From positions 186,001 to 250,000 of the forward strand of contig NC_007947.1 in assembly GCF_000013705.1 (NCBI RefSeq): a stretch of DNA of 64,000 bases, given 5' to 3'. Position numbers and translations under genes: made by a program. Source of the DNA: Methylobacillus flagellatus KT. Its GTDB lineage: Bacteria; Pseudomonadota; Gammaproteobacteria; Burkholderiales; Methylophilaceae. The number at the start of each line of letters is the position of its first letter. Within the stretch, counting starts at the first letter, position 1. Below, piece by piece: positions 7,397-16,614 of the stretch. The notes under the pieces were generated by a model. The model was not told the origin of the DNA and did not search any database. It saw only the letters and a list, made by a program, of their open reading frames with translations.

Positions 7397-9519
7397 TGCT
7401 TCCGCTCCGCTATTGGTATGGTGACGGTGACAATTGCACCGCCCGATTCCAGGTTTTCCACTTTGATACTGCCTTTGTGTTCTTCGATGATTTTCTTGAC
7501 GATGGCGAGCCCCAGGCCGGTACCATGCCGCTTTGTCGTCATGTAGGGTTCAAACGCGTGGGAAAGTATTTCCAGCGGGAAGCCCGCACCATTATCCTTG
7601 ACGCATAGTTTGACGCATTCGTTCGCCAATCTGCAGGAAATGACGATTTCTGGCTGCGGATGGCGCTCCAGCGCATCCTGTGCATTCTGCAGCAGATTGT
7701 GCAGGACTTGGCGCAACATGGTCGCATCGCCGTGCACCGTGGGCAGTTCTGGAGGAATGTCCACCCGGATCTGGATAGAGGTTGCTTCGTACAATGCCAG
7801 TACGTCCTGGACCAGCTGCCTGAGATCCACGGTATCGAGGCTGAGGGCCGGTAGGCGGGCATATTCGCTGAATTCGTTGACCATGGCCTTCATGGCATTG
7901 ACCTGGCTGACGATCGTGGTCGTTGCCCGGCTCAGCATTTCTGCATCCGCCTTGCTCAGCTTGGCTGCCAGTTTGTGCTCGATACGCTCGGCAGAAAGCT
8001 GGATCGGCGTAAGCGGGTTCTTGATTTCGTGTGCCAGCCTGCGTGCCACTTCCGCCCAGGCGGCATCACGCTGGGCCTGCGCCATTTGCGTGATATCGTC
8101 GAATACCACCACAAATCCGCTGTCTGGCCCATCCGGCAATCGCGTTCCCCGAACCAGCAATACCTGCTTGCCCTGGCTCGTGCTGATTTCCATCTGCTCC
8201 TGCCACTCAGAGGCGGAATCCGCCTTGAAATAGACCTGGATGCGGTTGACGAAACTTGCCAGGGTTTCCTGCTGGTGGGCGAGGAGATCCAGTGGCTGGT
8301 TGAGGGTTTCTTCGGTCAACCGGACGCCGAGGATGTGGGAGGCTGCATAGTTGAATGTGCGTAGCTGACCGTGCTCGCCTAGCACCAGCACTCCGGAGGA
8401 AAGGTGGGCGAGGATGGTTTCGAGGTAGCCGCGCGCTGCTTCGAGCCGGGCCCGATTGCGATCGGCGGCCTGGGTAGCGTCGTTGAGCTGGCGGGTCATG
8501 CTGTTGAATGATTGCACGAGGATGCCGAGCTCGTCCTTGCCATGTGCAGGCAACACCGTGTCGTAATCGCCGCGGGCGATGGCACGCGTGCCTTCGGCGA
8601 GGATGCCCAGCGGGGCGGAAAGCCGCCGACTCAGCAGGAAGGCGAATGCAATCGACGATAGCATGGCCAGCATCAATACCAGCGTCAGCGTCAGTGCAAA
8701 CACCTCCTTGAGGGATTCCCGGCTGAATGAAAGCTCCTGGTAGTCCTCATAGACATCCTGCACGGCTTCTGCCGTTTCCGACAAGGATTTCGGTACCGGT
8801 TGCAGTAGCTGCAATATGCGGGTTTCTCCTGCCATGTCGTTCATCGTCACCGGTGCCAGCACCCGCAAATACAAGCCTTTGCCGAGAATAGGCTCTATGA
8901 CGCCGTAGATATGCTGGCGCCCCTGGCGCAGCTGCGGGATGTTGGGCAGGTCGGGCAAGAAGCTTGACGGATCGCCGCTGGAGAAAGCCAGGATGCGTCC
9001 TTGTACGGTCAAGAGCACGGCATCGCGGACGCCGCTTTTCTCCCGCAAGTCGTTGAGCACGCTCAGGTGCAGGTTGCTGGGCTGGAATGCCAGCGACAAC
9101 GCCATGGTTTCCGCCTTGTCCTCAAGGTCGGAAAGCATGATATCCAGGGCGCTTTGTCCTAGCCGTAAGCCGCCTTCAAGCGCCGCTTCCACCTTGACGT
9201 TGAACCAGGATTCGATGGACCGTGTCAGGAAGTTGACCGATACCGCATACACGATGACGCCCGGAATGATGGCCATGAGGGCAAAACTGCCGAGCAGACG
9301 CAGGGTCAGCCGGCTGCCCATGATGCTGTTGCGCATCTGGCGGTATAGCCGCCAGAGCTGGAAGCCGATCAACACGATCAGGGCCACAGCCAACGCCAGG
9401 TTCAGCACCAGCAGCAGGTTGTAGTAATTGCCCGCGGAAGCGCTGCGGGTGCTGGCGTGGGAAAGCAGGTACAGTAGTACCGCCCCCAGGACTGCGCTGA
9501 TGAAGACGATGTACTTCAT
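7393..9519 (-). CDS. ntrY: NtrY-like membrane sensor histidine kinase
   Basis: A 708-residue inner-membrane kinase. The N-terminus has several hydrophobic segments (about residues 5-110), a periplasmic or extracytoplasmic sensing stretch, another membrane segment (near 285-310), a HAMP linker (LSRRLSAPLGILAEGTRAIA), a PAS domain, and then the kinase core with the phospho-acceptor His in RRLAHEIKNPLTPIQLSAER. The ATP-binding boxes are NLLQNAQDAL, DNGAGF and GTGLGLAIVKKI. NtrY homologues respond to nitrogen or redox state and phosphorylate NtrX. The gene follows the DUF4390 gene by 6 bp, the usual betaproteobacterial arrangement. Confidence 0.93.
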   Translation of the reverse strand: MKYIVFISAVLGAVLLYLLSHASTRSASAGNYYNLLLVLNLALAVALIVLIGFQLWRLYRQMRNSIMGSRLTLRLLGSFALMAIIPGVIVYAVSVNFLTRSIESWFNVKVEAALEGGLRLGQSALDIMLSDLEDKAETMALSLAFQPSNLHLSVLNDLREKSGVRDAVLLTVQGRILAFSSGDPSSFLPDLPNIPQLRQGRQHIYGVIEPILGKGLYLRVLAPVTMNDMAGETRILQLLQPVPKSLSETAEAVQDVYEDYQELSFSRESLKEVFALTLTLVLMLAMLSSIAFAFLLSRRLSAPLGILAEGTRAIARGDYDTVLPAHGKDELGILVQSFNSMTRQLNDATQAADRNRARLEAARGYLETILAHLSSGVLVLGEHGQLRTFNYAASHILGVRLTEETLNQPLDLLAHQQETLASFVNRIQVYFKADSASEWQEQMEISTSQGKQVLLVRGTRLPDGPDSGFVVVFDDITQMAQAQRDAAWAEVARRLAHEIKNPLTPIQLSAERIEHKLAAKLSKADAEMLSRATTTIVSQVNAMKAMVNEFSEYARLPALSLDTVDLRQLVQDVLALYEATSIQIRVDIPPELPTVHGDATMLRQVLHNLLQNAQDALERHPQPEIVISCRLANECVKLCVKDNGAGFPLEILSHAFEPYMTTKRHGTGLGLAIVKKIIEEHKGSIKVENLESGGAIVTVTIPIAERKQ

Positions 9520-9525
9520 GTCTGT

Positions 9526-10107
9526 TTACGGATTGAGCGCGGGCGTCCAGCGGAAGCGCTCGGAAGCCATGTTCCAGTCTTCCGAACTCAATGTATCCAC
9601 CTGCAATGCCTTTGGCAGCTTGGATTGATCCAGGCGCATGCGCAGCCCAGCCTGGTAGGGCTCACCTTTTTTCAACAGGCTGCCGTCAATGACTTGCCAG
9701 TTCCGCAGGCGTGAGATTTCTTCCTTGGCTTCCTGGATGCTGGCAAACGAGAGCTGGTGCCCATCGCGATTGACCAGATATTGCCGGGACAGGGCATGAT
9801 AGCTTAGCGATACCTTGCTCGTCAGGCTGACAATTTCATCATCGAACCAGTAACGGCGGGGCGAGACAAGCTGGAATTCCACAAGGAAATTCAATGGCAC
9901 CCCTTTGTTGACGGCTTCCTCCAGCCCAGGACTGAGTGTGAGGTCGAAGTCTGCATCCAGCAGGTAATCGCCATCCTCGGAGGCGACCAGCTCTGCGGAT
10001 TCGATAGACAGGCTGCTTTGAATGGCGATGGCCTGATAGCTGACCAAAGCCAGCAATAAAAACAACAGCCTAAACTTTCTGCAGTAAAGCGTAAAAGAAG
10101 CCGTCAT
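9526..10107 (-). CDS. DUF4390 domain-containing exported protein
   Basis: About 193 residues with a signal peptide (KFRLLFLLLALVSYQAIA) and a body matching DUF4390 by composition, length and position: IESAELVASEDGDYLLDADF near the start, then a beta-rich domain with PLNFLVEFQLVSPRRYWFDDE. Function is unknown; the gene is regularly found between rsmB and ntrY in betaproteobacteria, suggesting a link to envelope sensing by NtrY. I place the start at 10107, which overlaps the 3' end of rsmB by 38 bases, because a longer frame (to 10263) adds an implausible Cys/Arg-rich extension before the signal peptide. Confidence 0.8.
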   Translation of the reverse strand: MTASFTLYCRKFRLLFLLLALVSYQAIAIQSSLSIESAELVASEDGDYLLDADFDLTLSPGLEEAVNKGVPLNFLVEFQLVSPRRYWFDDEIVSLTSKVSLSYHALSRQYLVNRDGHQLSFASIQEAKEEISRLRNWQVIDGSLLKKGEPYQAGLRMRLDQSKLPKALQVDTLSSEDWNMASERFRWTPALNP

Positions 10108-11347
10108 GTTCTGTACCGGGCAGTAATTGTCCTTGATTGGATTGTAAAGTGCCGTGCTTGCATGGCATCTGGCGTGCGTCGGGCTGGGTTTGCAGGAAAC
10201 GCGCGATCTGTTGCTGGTTTTCCTCGTGGAATACCGAACACGTGACGTAAAGCAATTTACCACCCTTTGCCAGCAGCCGCCACAGACCCTGCAATATTAA
10301 GCGCTGTTGTTCGGCAAATGCCGCAATATCTTGCTCTCGCCGCAGCCACTTGATGTCTACGTGGCGGCGCACGATGCCCGAGGCGCTACAGGGCACATCG
10401 GCCAGGATGCGATCATAGGGCATGCCGTCCCACCACGCATCTGGGTTGGCGGCATCGCCTTGGACCAAGCTGGCAGATAGCCCTAGGCGTTCCAAATTCT
10501 GCTGGACGCGCAGCAGGCGATGGGCGTCGTTATCCATGGCTGTCATTCGTACATCTGCCAGCTCAAGCACATGACCGGTCTTGCCACCAGGGGCGCAACA
10601 GGCGTCCAGTACACGCATGCCATCGGCGACATCCAGCTCCATCGCGGCAAACTGGGCGCCCCAATCCTGGACCGAGGCATGGCCTGCCTCAAAACCTGGC
10701 AGGCGGGTGACCGGCACAGCAGACTCCAGCATGACGGCCTGTTCGTCCAGCGTACGGGCATTCAGCCCCGCTGCCCGCAATCTTTCCAAATAGCTTGCGG
10801 CATCATCATGGCGGCGATTTACGCGCAAGGTCATGGGAGGATGTTGGTTGCCAGCTTCCAGCATGGACTGCCAATGGACCGGGTATTGTTGCCGGAGTTT
10901 GTTGATCCACCATTGCGGATAGGAGTATTGAGCGACTTCGTCGTCGGCGATTCGCCGTTCCAGCATAGCGCGTTGGCGAAGGAAATTGCGCAGGACGGCG
11001 TTGACCAAGCCCTTGGCCCATGTTTTCCTGGTTTTCGCGGCGGCCAGCACAGCCTGGTTGACCACAGTGTGCGCACCGGCCCTGTCATAGACAAGCTGAT
11101 ACAGGCTGACCAATAGCAAGTGATGGATGAAGGCGTCGCTCAATGGTTTCTGCAGCAACTGTTGGAGTAACGCCTCCAGCCGTGCGTAGAAACGCAGCGT
11201 GCCGTAGGTCAAGTCTTGACTGGCGGCACGCTGCTGGGGCGTGATGTCGCGCTGGTGCTGGAACAATGTTTCCAGCACAACGGAAAGATTGCGCCCATCA
11301 AGCACTTGCCCGACGGCTTGCGCGGCAAGTTGCTGCGAAACCTGCAC
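10070..11347 (-). CDS. rsmB: 16S rRNA (cytosine967-C5)-methyltransferase RsmB
   Basis: A 425-residue enzyme that methylates C967 of 16S rRNA using SAM. The N-terminal ~140 residues form the NusB-like RNA-binding domain (QAVGQVLDGRNLSVVLE, then VNQAVLAAAKTRKTWAKGLVNAVLRNFLR). The catalytic domain carries the SAM loop VLDACCAPGGKTGH and the two m5C cysteines, in ADVPCSASG and VTCSVF. Length is normal. The gene sits 3 bp after htpX in the operon. A second RsmB-family protein is encoded at 31911-33161, but this copy has the canonical domain layout. Confidence 0.95.
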   Translation of the reverse strand: MQVSQQLAAQAVGQVLDGRNLSVVLETLFQHQRDITPQQRAASQDLTYGTLRFYARLEALLQQLLQKPLSDAFIHHLLLVSLYQLVYDRAGAHTVVNQAVLAAAKTRKTWAKGLVNAVLRNFLRQRAMLERRIADDEVAQYSYPQWWINKLRQQYPVHWQSMLEAGNQHPPMTLRVNRRHDDAASYLERLRAAGLNARTLDEQAVMLESAVPVTRLPGFEAGHASVQDWGAQFAAMELDVADGMRVLDACCAPGGKTGHVLELADVRMTAMDNDAHRLLRVQQNLERLGLSASLVQGDAANPDAWWDGMPYDRILADVPCSASGIVRRHVDIKWLRREQDIAAFAEQQRLILQGLWRLLAKGGKLLYVTCSVFHEENQQQIARFLQTQPDARQMPCKHGTLQSNQGQLLPGTEHDGFFYALLQKV

Positions 11348-11350
11348 TGG

Positions 11351-12190
11351 TCAGGCAGCCATTGCCATGAGGCGCTTGATGCGTTCCTCGGTTTGCGGGT
11401 GAGTGCTGAACAGGCCCTTGATGCCCTCGGCTGACAGCGGGTTGATAATCATCATTTGCGCAGTCTCCGGATGTTGCTCTGCCGCTTCCAGTGGAACCTT
11501 GCGTGCGTAATTGTGGATTTTCTGCAATGCGGCGGCGAGCGCGGTAGGGTCCTTGCAGATTTCCGCCCCGGCACGGTCCGCCTCGAATTCGCGCGCGCGG
11601 GAAATCGCCATCTGGATCAGCATGGCCGCGATCGGGGCCAAGATCATGATCAGCAGTGCGACTGCCGGGTGCACATTGCGATCCCGGCCGTGCGCGAACA
11701 ACATGCCAAACTGCGCAATTGAGGAAATGGCACCGGCAATGGTGGCAGAAATGGTCGAGATCAATGTATCACGATGCTTGATATGCGCAAGCTCGTGCGC
11801 CATCACGCCGCGAAGCTCCCGCTGAGTGAGGATACGCATGATGCCAGTGGTGGCCGCTACTGCGGCATTTTCGGGATTGCGGCCCGTCGCGAAGGCGTTT
11901 GGCTGATCTTCGTCGATGATATAGACCTTGGGCATTGGCAGGTCGGCATTCTGCGCCAGTTCCCGCACCATGTTATACAGTTCGGGGGCCGTGCTGGCAT
12001 CGACCTCTCGGGCTTTGTACATCTTGAGCACAGCTTTGTCGGAAAACCAGTAGGCATAGATGTTCATCGCGCCTGCCAGCAGCAAGGCAATCAGCATGCC
12101 GCTTGCACCACCCAGTGCTGCGCCTACCGAGCCAAACAGCACGACTATCCCCGCCATGAGGATGGAAGTCTTGAGCCAGTTTCCTAACAT
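11351..12190 (-). CDS. htpX: HtpX-type zinc metalloprotease
   Basis: A membrane M48 protease of about 279 residues that degrades misfolded membrane proteins as part of envelope quality control. Two hydrophobic segments open the protein ([20 protein letters not shown] and the next). The active site is explicit: [13 protein letters not shown], with the two zinc His and catalytic Glu, and the third ligand in [12 protein letters not shown]. Two further hydrophobic segments lie between. The start at 12190 has a GGAG site upstream and matches family N-termini; the in-frame extension to 12256 does not. It lies downstream of fmt after a 145-bp gap. Confidence 0.93.
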   Translation of the reverse strand: MLGNWLKTSILMAGIVVLFGSVGAALGGASGMLIALLLAGAMNIYAYWFSDKAVLKMYKAREVDASTAPELYNMVRELAQNADLPMPKVYIIDEDQPNAFATGRNPENAAVAATTGIMRILTQRELRGVMAHELAHIKHRDTLISTISATIAGAISSIAQFGMLFAHGRDRNVHPAVALLIMILAPIAAMLIQMAISRAREFEADRAGAEICKDPTALAAALQKIHNYARKVPLEAAEQHPETAQMMIINPLSAEGIKGLFSTHPQTEERIKRLMAMAA

Positions 12191-12335
12191 TGTTGAGCTA
12201 CTCCATTCTGTTATTTGGGCGATGACCGCCCTCTGTGACTGTTCTTGATTCCCCACTTAGATAGTGGTCAAGAGGGAAAATTCAAGCATACATGCAGGAT
12301 TTCTGTCGATGAGGCTGAGCATGCAGCTGCGGGCG

Positions 12336-13262
12336 TCAGCTGCCGAACCTGTCGCCCGGGCAGAGCGGGTTGCCTGCCAGGAAATCCTTTGCCTGCAGGC
12401 GCTTGCCCCCCGGCAGTTGCAGCTCATCTATGCGTAGCAGGCCACGTCCGCATCCCACCAAAATGCCGTTGTCCACGGAGGCGATCATGCCTGGCTCTGC
12501 AGTGCCGGATACTGCTTGCGCCATCCAAATGCGGCAAGTTTCACCCTTCAACGTACTGTGTGCCACGGGGAAGGGATTGAAAGCGCGAACTTGCCTTGAA
12601 AGCTCGTCGGCGTTTTTGCGCCAGTCGATCACGGCCTCTGCCTTTTGCAGTTTTTGCGCATAGGTGACTAGGCTTTCGTCTTGGGGCTCGGCTTCCAGCC
12701 TGCCTTCCCGCTCCAGCTTGTCCATGGCCTGGAGCATGAGTTCAGCACCGATTTCCGCCAGGCCGTCGTGCAGGGTTTGTGCGGTATCGTGCTCCGTGAT
12801 CGGCAAAGTGCCGCGCAATATCATCGCGCCTGCATCCAGCGCAGGCACTACTTCCATGATTGTGACGCCGGTCTCCTTGTCGCCTGCGAGCAGGGCACGC
12901 TGGATAGGTGCGGCGCCACGCCAGCGCGGCAATAGCGAGGCATGGATGTTGTAGCAGCCATAGCGCGGCATGCTGAGCACGGTCGCCGGGATAATGAGGC
13001 CATAGGCGGCAACGACGAGTGCATCGGCATGTTCTGCCGCAATCCTGGCCTGGACTGCTTCATCCTTGAGCGTTTCTGGTTGCAATAGCGGAATGCCGTG
13101 TTCCAGCGCAAGACTTTTGACCGGGCTGGGCTTCAGCTTCAAGCCCCGGCCTGCAGGGCGGTCAGGCTGGGTCAGCACTAGGCTGACCTCATGGGAGGAT
13201 TGAATCAAGGCTCTCAGTGCAGGCACTGCGAAGTCGGGAGTGCCAGCGTAGATGATTTTCAT
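12336..13262 (-). CDS. fmt: methionyl-tRNA formyltransferase
   Basis: A 308-residue enzyme that formylates initiator Met-tRNA with 10-formyltetrahydrofolate. The N-terminus MKIIYAGTPDFAVPALRAL and the formyl-transfer signature NIHASLLPRWRGAAPIQRAL (catalytic Asn and His) are plain, as is the C-terminal RNA-contacting domain starting near RAFNPFPVAHSTL. It starts 5 bp after def, the classic def-fmt pair: deformylase removes the group that this enzyme adds. Product cytoplasmic, length typical. Confidence 0.96.
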   Translation of the reverse strand: MKIIYAGTPDFAVPALRALIQSSHEVSLVLTQPDRPAGRGLKLKPSPVKSLALEHGIPLLQPETLKDEAVQARIAAEHADALVVAAYGLIIPATVLSMPRYGCYNIHASLLPRWRGAAPIQRALLAGDKETGVTIMEVVPALDAGAMILRGTLPITEHDTAQTLHDGLAEIGAELMLQAMDKLEREGRLEAEPQDESLVTYAQKLQKAEAVIDWRKNADELSRQVRAFNPFPVAHSTLKGETCRIWMAQAVSGTAEPGMIASVDNGILVGCGRGLLRIDELQLPGGKRLQAKDFLAGNPLCPGDRFGS

Positions 13263-13267
13263 GTCGA

Positions 13268-13771
13268 TCAGGCCCGCTCGCGCTGGCGTTTCTTGAGCTT
13301 GTTCTTGATACGGGTCTGCTTGAGGCTGGAGAGATACTCAACAAATACCTTACCCAACAGGTGGTCGATTTCATGCTGGATGCAGACAGCGAGCAAACCA
13401 TCGGCCTTCAGCGTAAATGGCTTGCCATGTTCATCCAGGGCCTCCACCGTGACTTCTGCCGCACGCGTGACGGGCTCGTAGATCCCGGGCACGGAAAGGC
13501 ACCCTTCCTCGTATTCCTGGCTGCCGCACTGACTGACGATCTTGGGGTTGATGAACACCTGCAGTGCAGATTTGTCTTCGGACAGGTCAATGACGATCAC
13601 TTGCTTATGCACGTCGACCTGGGTTGCTGCCAGCCCGATGCCAGGTGCGGCGTACATGGTTTCGGCCATGTCGCGCACTAGCTGGCGGATGTCGTCATTG
13701 ACTTCCTCTACTGGCGCTGCCACTTTGTGCAGGCGCGGATCGGGATAGGTCAGGATGTCTAGAATTGCCAT
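13268..13771 (-). CDS. def: peptide deformylase
   Basis: A 167-residue metalloenzyme that removes the N-formyl group from nascent proteins at the ribosome. All three active-site motifs are present: GIGLAATQV (motif 1), EEGCLSVPG (motif 2, metal Cys) and QHEIDHLLG (motif 3, HExxH). The C-terminal basic helix ([17 protein letters not shown]) fits a ribosome-docking tail. It is the first gene of a seven-gene minus-strand operon ending in ntrX. The 93-bp AT-rich gap upstream is shared with the divergent LysM gene and must hold both promoters. Confidence 0.97.
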   Translation of the reverse strand: MAILDILTYPDPRLHKVAAPVEEVNDDIRQLVRDMAETMYAAPGIGLAATQVDVHKQVIVIDLSEDKSALQVFINPKIVSQCGSQEYEEGCLSVPGIYEPVTRAAEVTVEALDEHGKPFTLKADGLLAVCIQHEIDHLLGKVFVEYLSSLKQTRIKNKLKKRQRERA

Positions 13772-13864
13772 AGAATGCTTGATTGATTAATAGATTGATT
13801 GCAGAATCCAGTGCAAGTTTCAGAAATTAAATGAATCCTTACGCCTGCCGTTAAGATACATACC

Positions 13865-14917
13865 ATGTATAAATACATTATAACGCTGCTCATGCTTTGT
13901 TGCCCGATTTTGCCTGTCCTGGCGGATGAGGTAAAGCTGCAACCTCATCATCCTGATCGGTATGTCGTGGTAAAAGGGGATACGTTATGGGGAATCGCTG
14001 GGCGCTTTCTCAAAGATCCCTGGCAGTGGCCGCAGGTATGGAAAATGAACCGCGAGCAGATCAAGAACCCTCATTTGATCTATCCTGGCGATGTCGTGAT
14101 GCTCGATATGAGTAGCGGTTCTCCGCAATTGCGCCTGCTGCGCGAAACGGTGGCCAATCCCGAGGTAACCTTAACTCCTGGCATTCGTACTGAACAGCTG
14201 GATGTCGAAGCAATCCCGACGATTTCTCCCCGTATCATCGCTCCTTTCCTGAGCCAGCCGCTGATCATCGAAAATGACGGCCTCAAAGACGCGCCAAGGA
14301 TTATCGCAGGACCGGAAAACCGCGTGGTACTGAGTCCGGGCTCCCGCATCTATGTCGACAAGATTGACGAAGGGGAGGGAACCTTGTGGAATATCTACCG
14401 TACGGGCAAGACGTATATCGACCCCGAGACCAAGGCAGTACTCGGTACGGAGGCGATTTACCTGGGAGATGCAAGGATTAGCAAGTATGGTGAGCCTGCC
14501 AGTGGCGATATCGTCAGCGCCAAGGAAGAGATATTCGCCAACGATAAACTGGTGGCAGCGCCCGAGAGCCTGCAAACCAATTTTGTGCCGCAGGCGCCGG
14601 AGGACGATGTCCAGGGGCGCATCCTCTCCATCTATGGCGGGGTGGCTGAAGCCGGGCGGAATACCATCATTGCCATCAGCAAGGGAAGTGACGACGGGCT
14701 GGAGCAAGGACATGTGCTTGCTATCAACCGTAATGGCCGGGTCATTAAGAACCCTGGTTACGACAAGAAGAACAAGAAAGGCTCAGAGAACATCAAGCTC
14801 CCCAACGAGCGTATCGGGCTCGCCATGGTGTTCCGCACTTTCGACAAGATATCCTACGCGCTGATCATGCAGGCCACCGAACCAGTCAATGTGCTGGATG
14901 TGGTGGAGAAGCCATAG
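13865..14917 (+). CDS. LysM peptidoglycan-binding domain protein
   Basis: A 350-residue exported protein. A signal peptide (ITLLMLCCPILPVLA) is followed by one LysM domain (about residues 35-80: YVVVKGDTLWGIAGRFLKDP to NPHLIYPGDVVML). The long C-terminal region is beta-rich without another domain I can name, with GRILSIYGGVAEAGRNTIIAISKGSDDGLEQGHVLAI resembling a flagellar-assembly-T-like or SH3-like fold. LysM binds GlcNAc backbones, so the protein should sit at the peptidoglycan. The gene lies just before dprA, an arrangement common in betaproteobacteria. Function beyond cell-wall binding is unknown. Confidence 0.88.
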   Translation: MYKYIITLLMLCCPILPVLADEVKLQPHHPDRYVVVKGDTLWGIAGRFLKDPWQWPQVWKMNREQIKNPHLIYPGDVVMLDMSSGSPQLRLLRETVANPEVTLTPGIRTEQLDVEAIPTISPRIIAPFLSQPLIIENDGLKDAPRIIAGPENRVVLSPGSRIYVDKIDEGEGTLWNIYRTGKTYIDPETKAVLGTEAIYLGDARISKYGEPASGDIVSAKEEIFANDKLVAAPESLQTNFVPQAPEDDVQGRILSIYGGVAEAGRNTIIAISKGSDDGLEQGHVLAINRNGRVIKNPGYDKKNKKGSENIKLPNERIGLAMVFRTFDKISYALIMQATEPVNVLDVVEKP

Positions 14918-14943
14918 GCGGCACCCGACCAGAGGAGGCCGGG

Positions 14944-16008
14944 CTGTGGGTCAGCCTGAGCCTGGTGCCTGGCCTTGGTGGCCAAGGTTTGTGTCGGTTG
15001 CTGGCAGCTTTGGGGTCTCCCGAGCAAATCTACAGCGCCAGCAGGCAGCAACTGCGCGATATTGTGCCGGATGCCGTGGCAAGTGCTATCGCCAGCGGCC
15101 CGGATCCTGAGCAGCAGGCCATGATCTCCGCCTGGCTGTTGCAGCCAGGAAACCACTTGCTGACCTTGGCCGATGCTTGCTACCCGCAATCGCTCCTCGA
15201 TATTCCCAACCCTCCGCCCCTACTGTATGCAAAAGGGCGGCTGGAATTGCTCAAGATGCCGTCGATCGCGGTGGTGGGGAGCCGCAACGCCAGCCCACAA
15301 GGGGAGAAAAACGCCGAGGATTTCGCTGCCGCGTTGAGTAGGCAGGGTGTATGCATTGTCAGTGGCATGGCCTTGGGTATCGATGGCGCTGCGCACAAAG
15401 GCGCTTTACAGGTCGGTGGCGCCACAGTTGCAGTCGTGGGTACCGGCCTGGATATTGTTTATCCAGCCCGGCACCGTGCGTTGGCACACCAGATTGCTGA
15501 GCAAGGTTTGATCATTTCCGAGTTTGCATTGGGAACGCCTTCCCGTGCGCAGAATTTTCCGCGCCGCAACCGCATTATCAGTGGCCTGAGCCAGGGTTGC
15601 CTGGTAGTCGAGGCCAGTCTGCAGAGCGGCTCGCTCATTACGGCGCGGCTTGCGGCAGAACAGGGGCGCGAGGTGTTCGCGATACCCGGCTCCATCCATT
15701 CCCCCCATGCCAAGGGGTGTCATCAGCTGATCAAGCAGGGCGCAAAGCTGGTGGAAAGCACGCAGGACATCTTCGAAGAGATGAAGATGTTTCCGAAACC
15801 CATTCCGGATGCCATCGATACTGTGCAGCCTGCAGGAAGCGTGCATGACCCGTTGCTTGAAGCACTGGGCTACGACCCGGTCAGCCTGGATACGCTCGCT
15901 GCAAGAAGCGGCTTGACGACTGAGCGCCTTTCGGCCATGCTGTTGGTGCTGGAGTTGGAAGGTAAGGTAACCTCTCTACCGGGAGGGCGTTTCCAGCGCA
16001 TCGCCTAA
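14944..16008 (+). CDS. dprA: DNA-processing protein DprA
   Basis: The protein loads RecA onto incoming single-stranded DNA during transformation. The Rossmann-like core shows VVGSRNASPQGEKNAEDFA, VSGMALGIDGAAHKGAL, RRNRIISGLSQG and VFAIPGS, all DprA signatures, followed by a C-terminal winged helix (DPLLEALGYDPVSLDTLAARSGL). The start is odd: the only standard start codon in frame is GTG at 14965, with no ribosome site and inside the conserved N-terminus. CTG at 14944 follows GAGGAGG by 5 bases and gives WVSLSLVPGLGG, matching family N-termini, so CTG is preferred. The usual neighbour smg follows, but topA does not. Confidence 0.9.
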   Translation: MWVSLSLVPGLGGQGLCRLLAALGSPEQIYSASRQQLRDIVPDAVASAIASGPDPEQQAMISAWLLQPGNHLLTLADACYPQSLLDIPNPPPLLYAKGRLELLKMPSIAVVGSRNASPQGEKNAEDFAAALSRQGVCIVSGMALGIDGAAHKGALQVGGATVAVVGTGLDIVYPARHRALAHQIAEQGLIISEFALGTPSRAQNFPRRNRIISGLSQGCLVVEASLQSGSLITARLAAEQGREVFAIPGSIHSPHAKGCHQLIKQGAKLVESTQDIFEEMKMFPKPIPDAIDTVQPAGSVHDPLLEALGYDPVSLDTLAARSGLTTERLSAMLLVLELEGKVTSLPGGRFQRIA

Positions 16009-16109
16009 TTCTGTGAACAATATCAACACAATGTCATGGCGATTCTCAAGGTTTGCCAAGTGAGTGGATATATCACAGGATCACCCGGGTCATTTTGATT
16101 GGGGAATGT

Positions 16110-16562
16110 ATGTTCGAAGTCCTGGTGTATATGTTTGAAAACTACTTTGAGTCAGATATCCATCCCGACCACGAAACACTTTCTAAGGAATTATTCGCAG
16201 CAGGCTTCGACCAGGAAGACATCAACGGTGCTTTTGATTGGTATAGCGCCCTGGAGTCGATGTCTGAGGAGAGTGATGCGCAGCTTGGCACCGCTGGCAT
16301 CCGGATCTACAGCGAAGCTGAGACCAAGAGGCTGAGTGCCGACAGCTTGAGTTTCATGATGTTTCTCGAGCAGGCCAAGGTGCTGACGCCAGCACAGCGT
16401 GAGTTGGTCATCGACCGCGCGATGGCATTGTCACAACCTGAAGTCGGCCTGGAAGAGACGCGCTGGATCGTATTGATGGCGCTGTGGAATCAGGACAAGG
16501 CGAACGACTACCTGTTTGTCGAGGACGCCATGTTCAACGATAACCGTCCGACCTTGCACTGA
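16110..16562 (+). CDS. smg: Smg family protein (DUF494)
   Basis: A 150-residue cytoplasmic protein of the Smg/DUF494 family: MFEVLVYMFENYFE at the start, then an acidic helical region with DQEDINGAFDWYSALE and a helical C-terminal half. The family lies almost always between dprA and topA, and its biochemical role is not established. The start at 16110 begins the conserved region; an in-frame extension to 16053 is unlikely. Here topA is missing downstream and lies about 35 kb away on the other strand, so the usual trio is broken. Confidence 0.9.
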   Translation: MFEVLVYMFENYFESDIHPDHETLSKELFAAGFDQEDINGAFDWYSALESMSEESDAQLGTAGIRIYSEAETKRLSADSLSFMMFLEQAKVLTPAQRELVIDRAMALSQPEVGLEETRWIVLMALWNQDKANDYLFVEDAMFNDNRPTLH

Positions 16563-16584
16563 GGCGGTATTCCAGCATTACAAT

Positions 16585-16606
16585 CCGGAGGCAGTCCCGC
16601 CTCCGG
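16585..16606 (+). terminator. probable terminator between smg and metF
   Basis: An 8-bp perfect GC-rich stem (CCGGAGGC and GCCTCCGG, loop of 6) lies between the convergent smg and metF genes, and a T-rich stretch (TCCTTTATTT) follows a few bases later on the plus strand. It probably ends the dprA-smg transcript and may also serve metF. Confidence 0.55.
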
Positions 16607-16614
16607 CGCATCCT

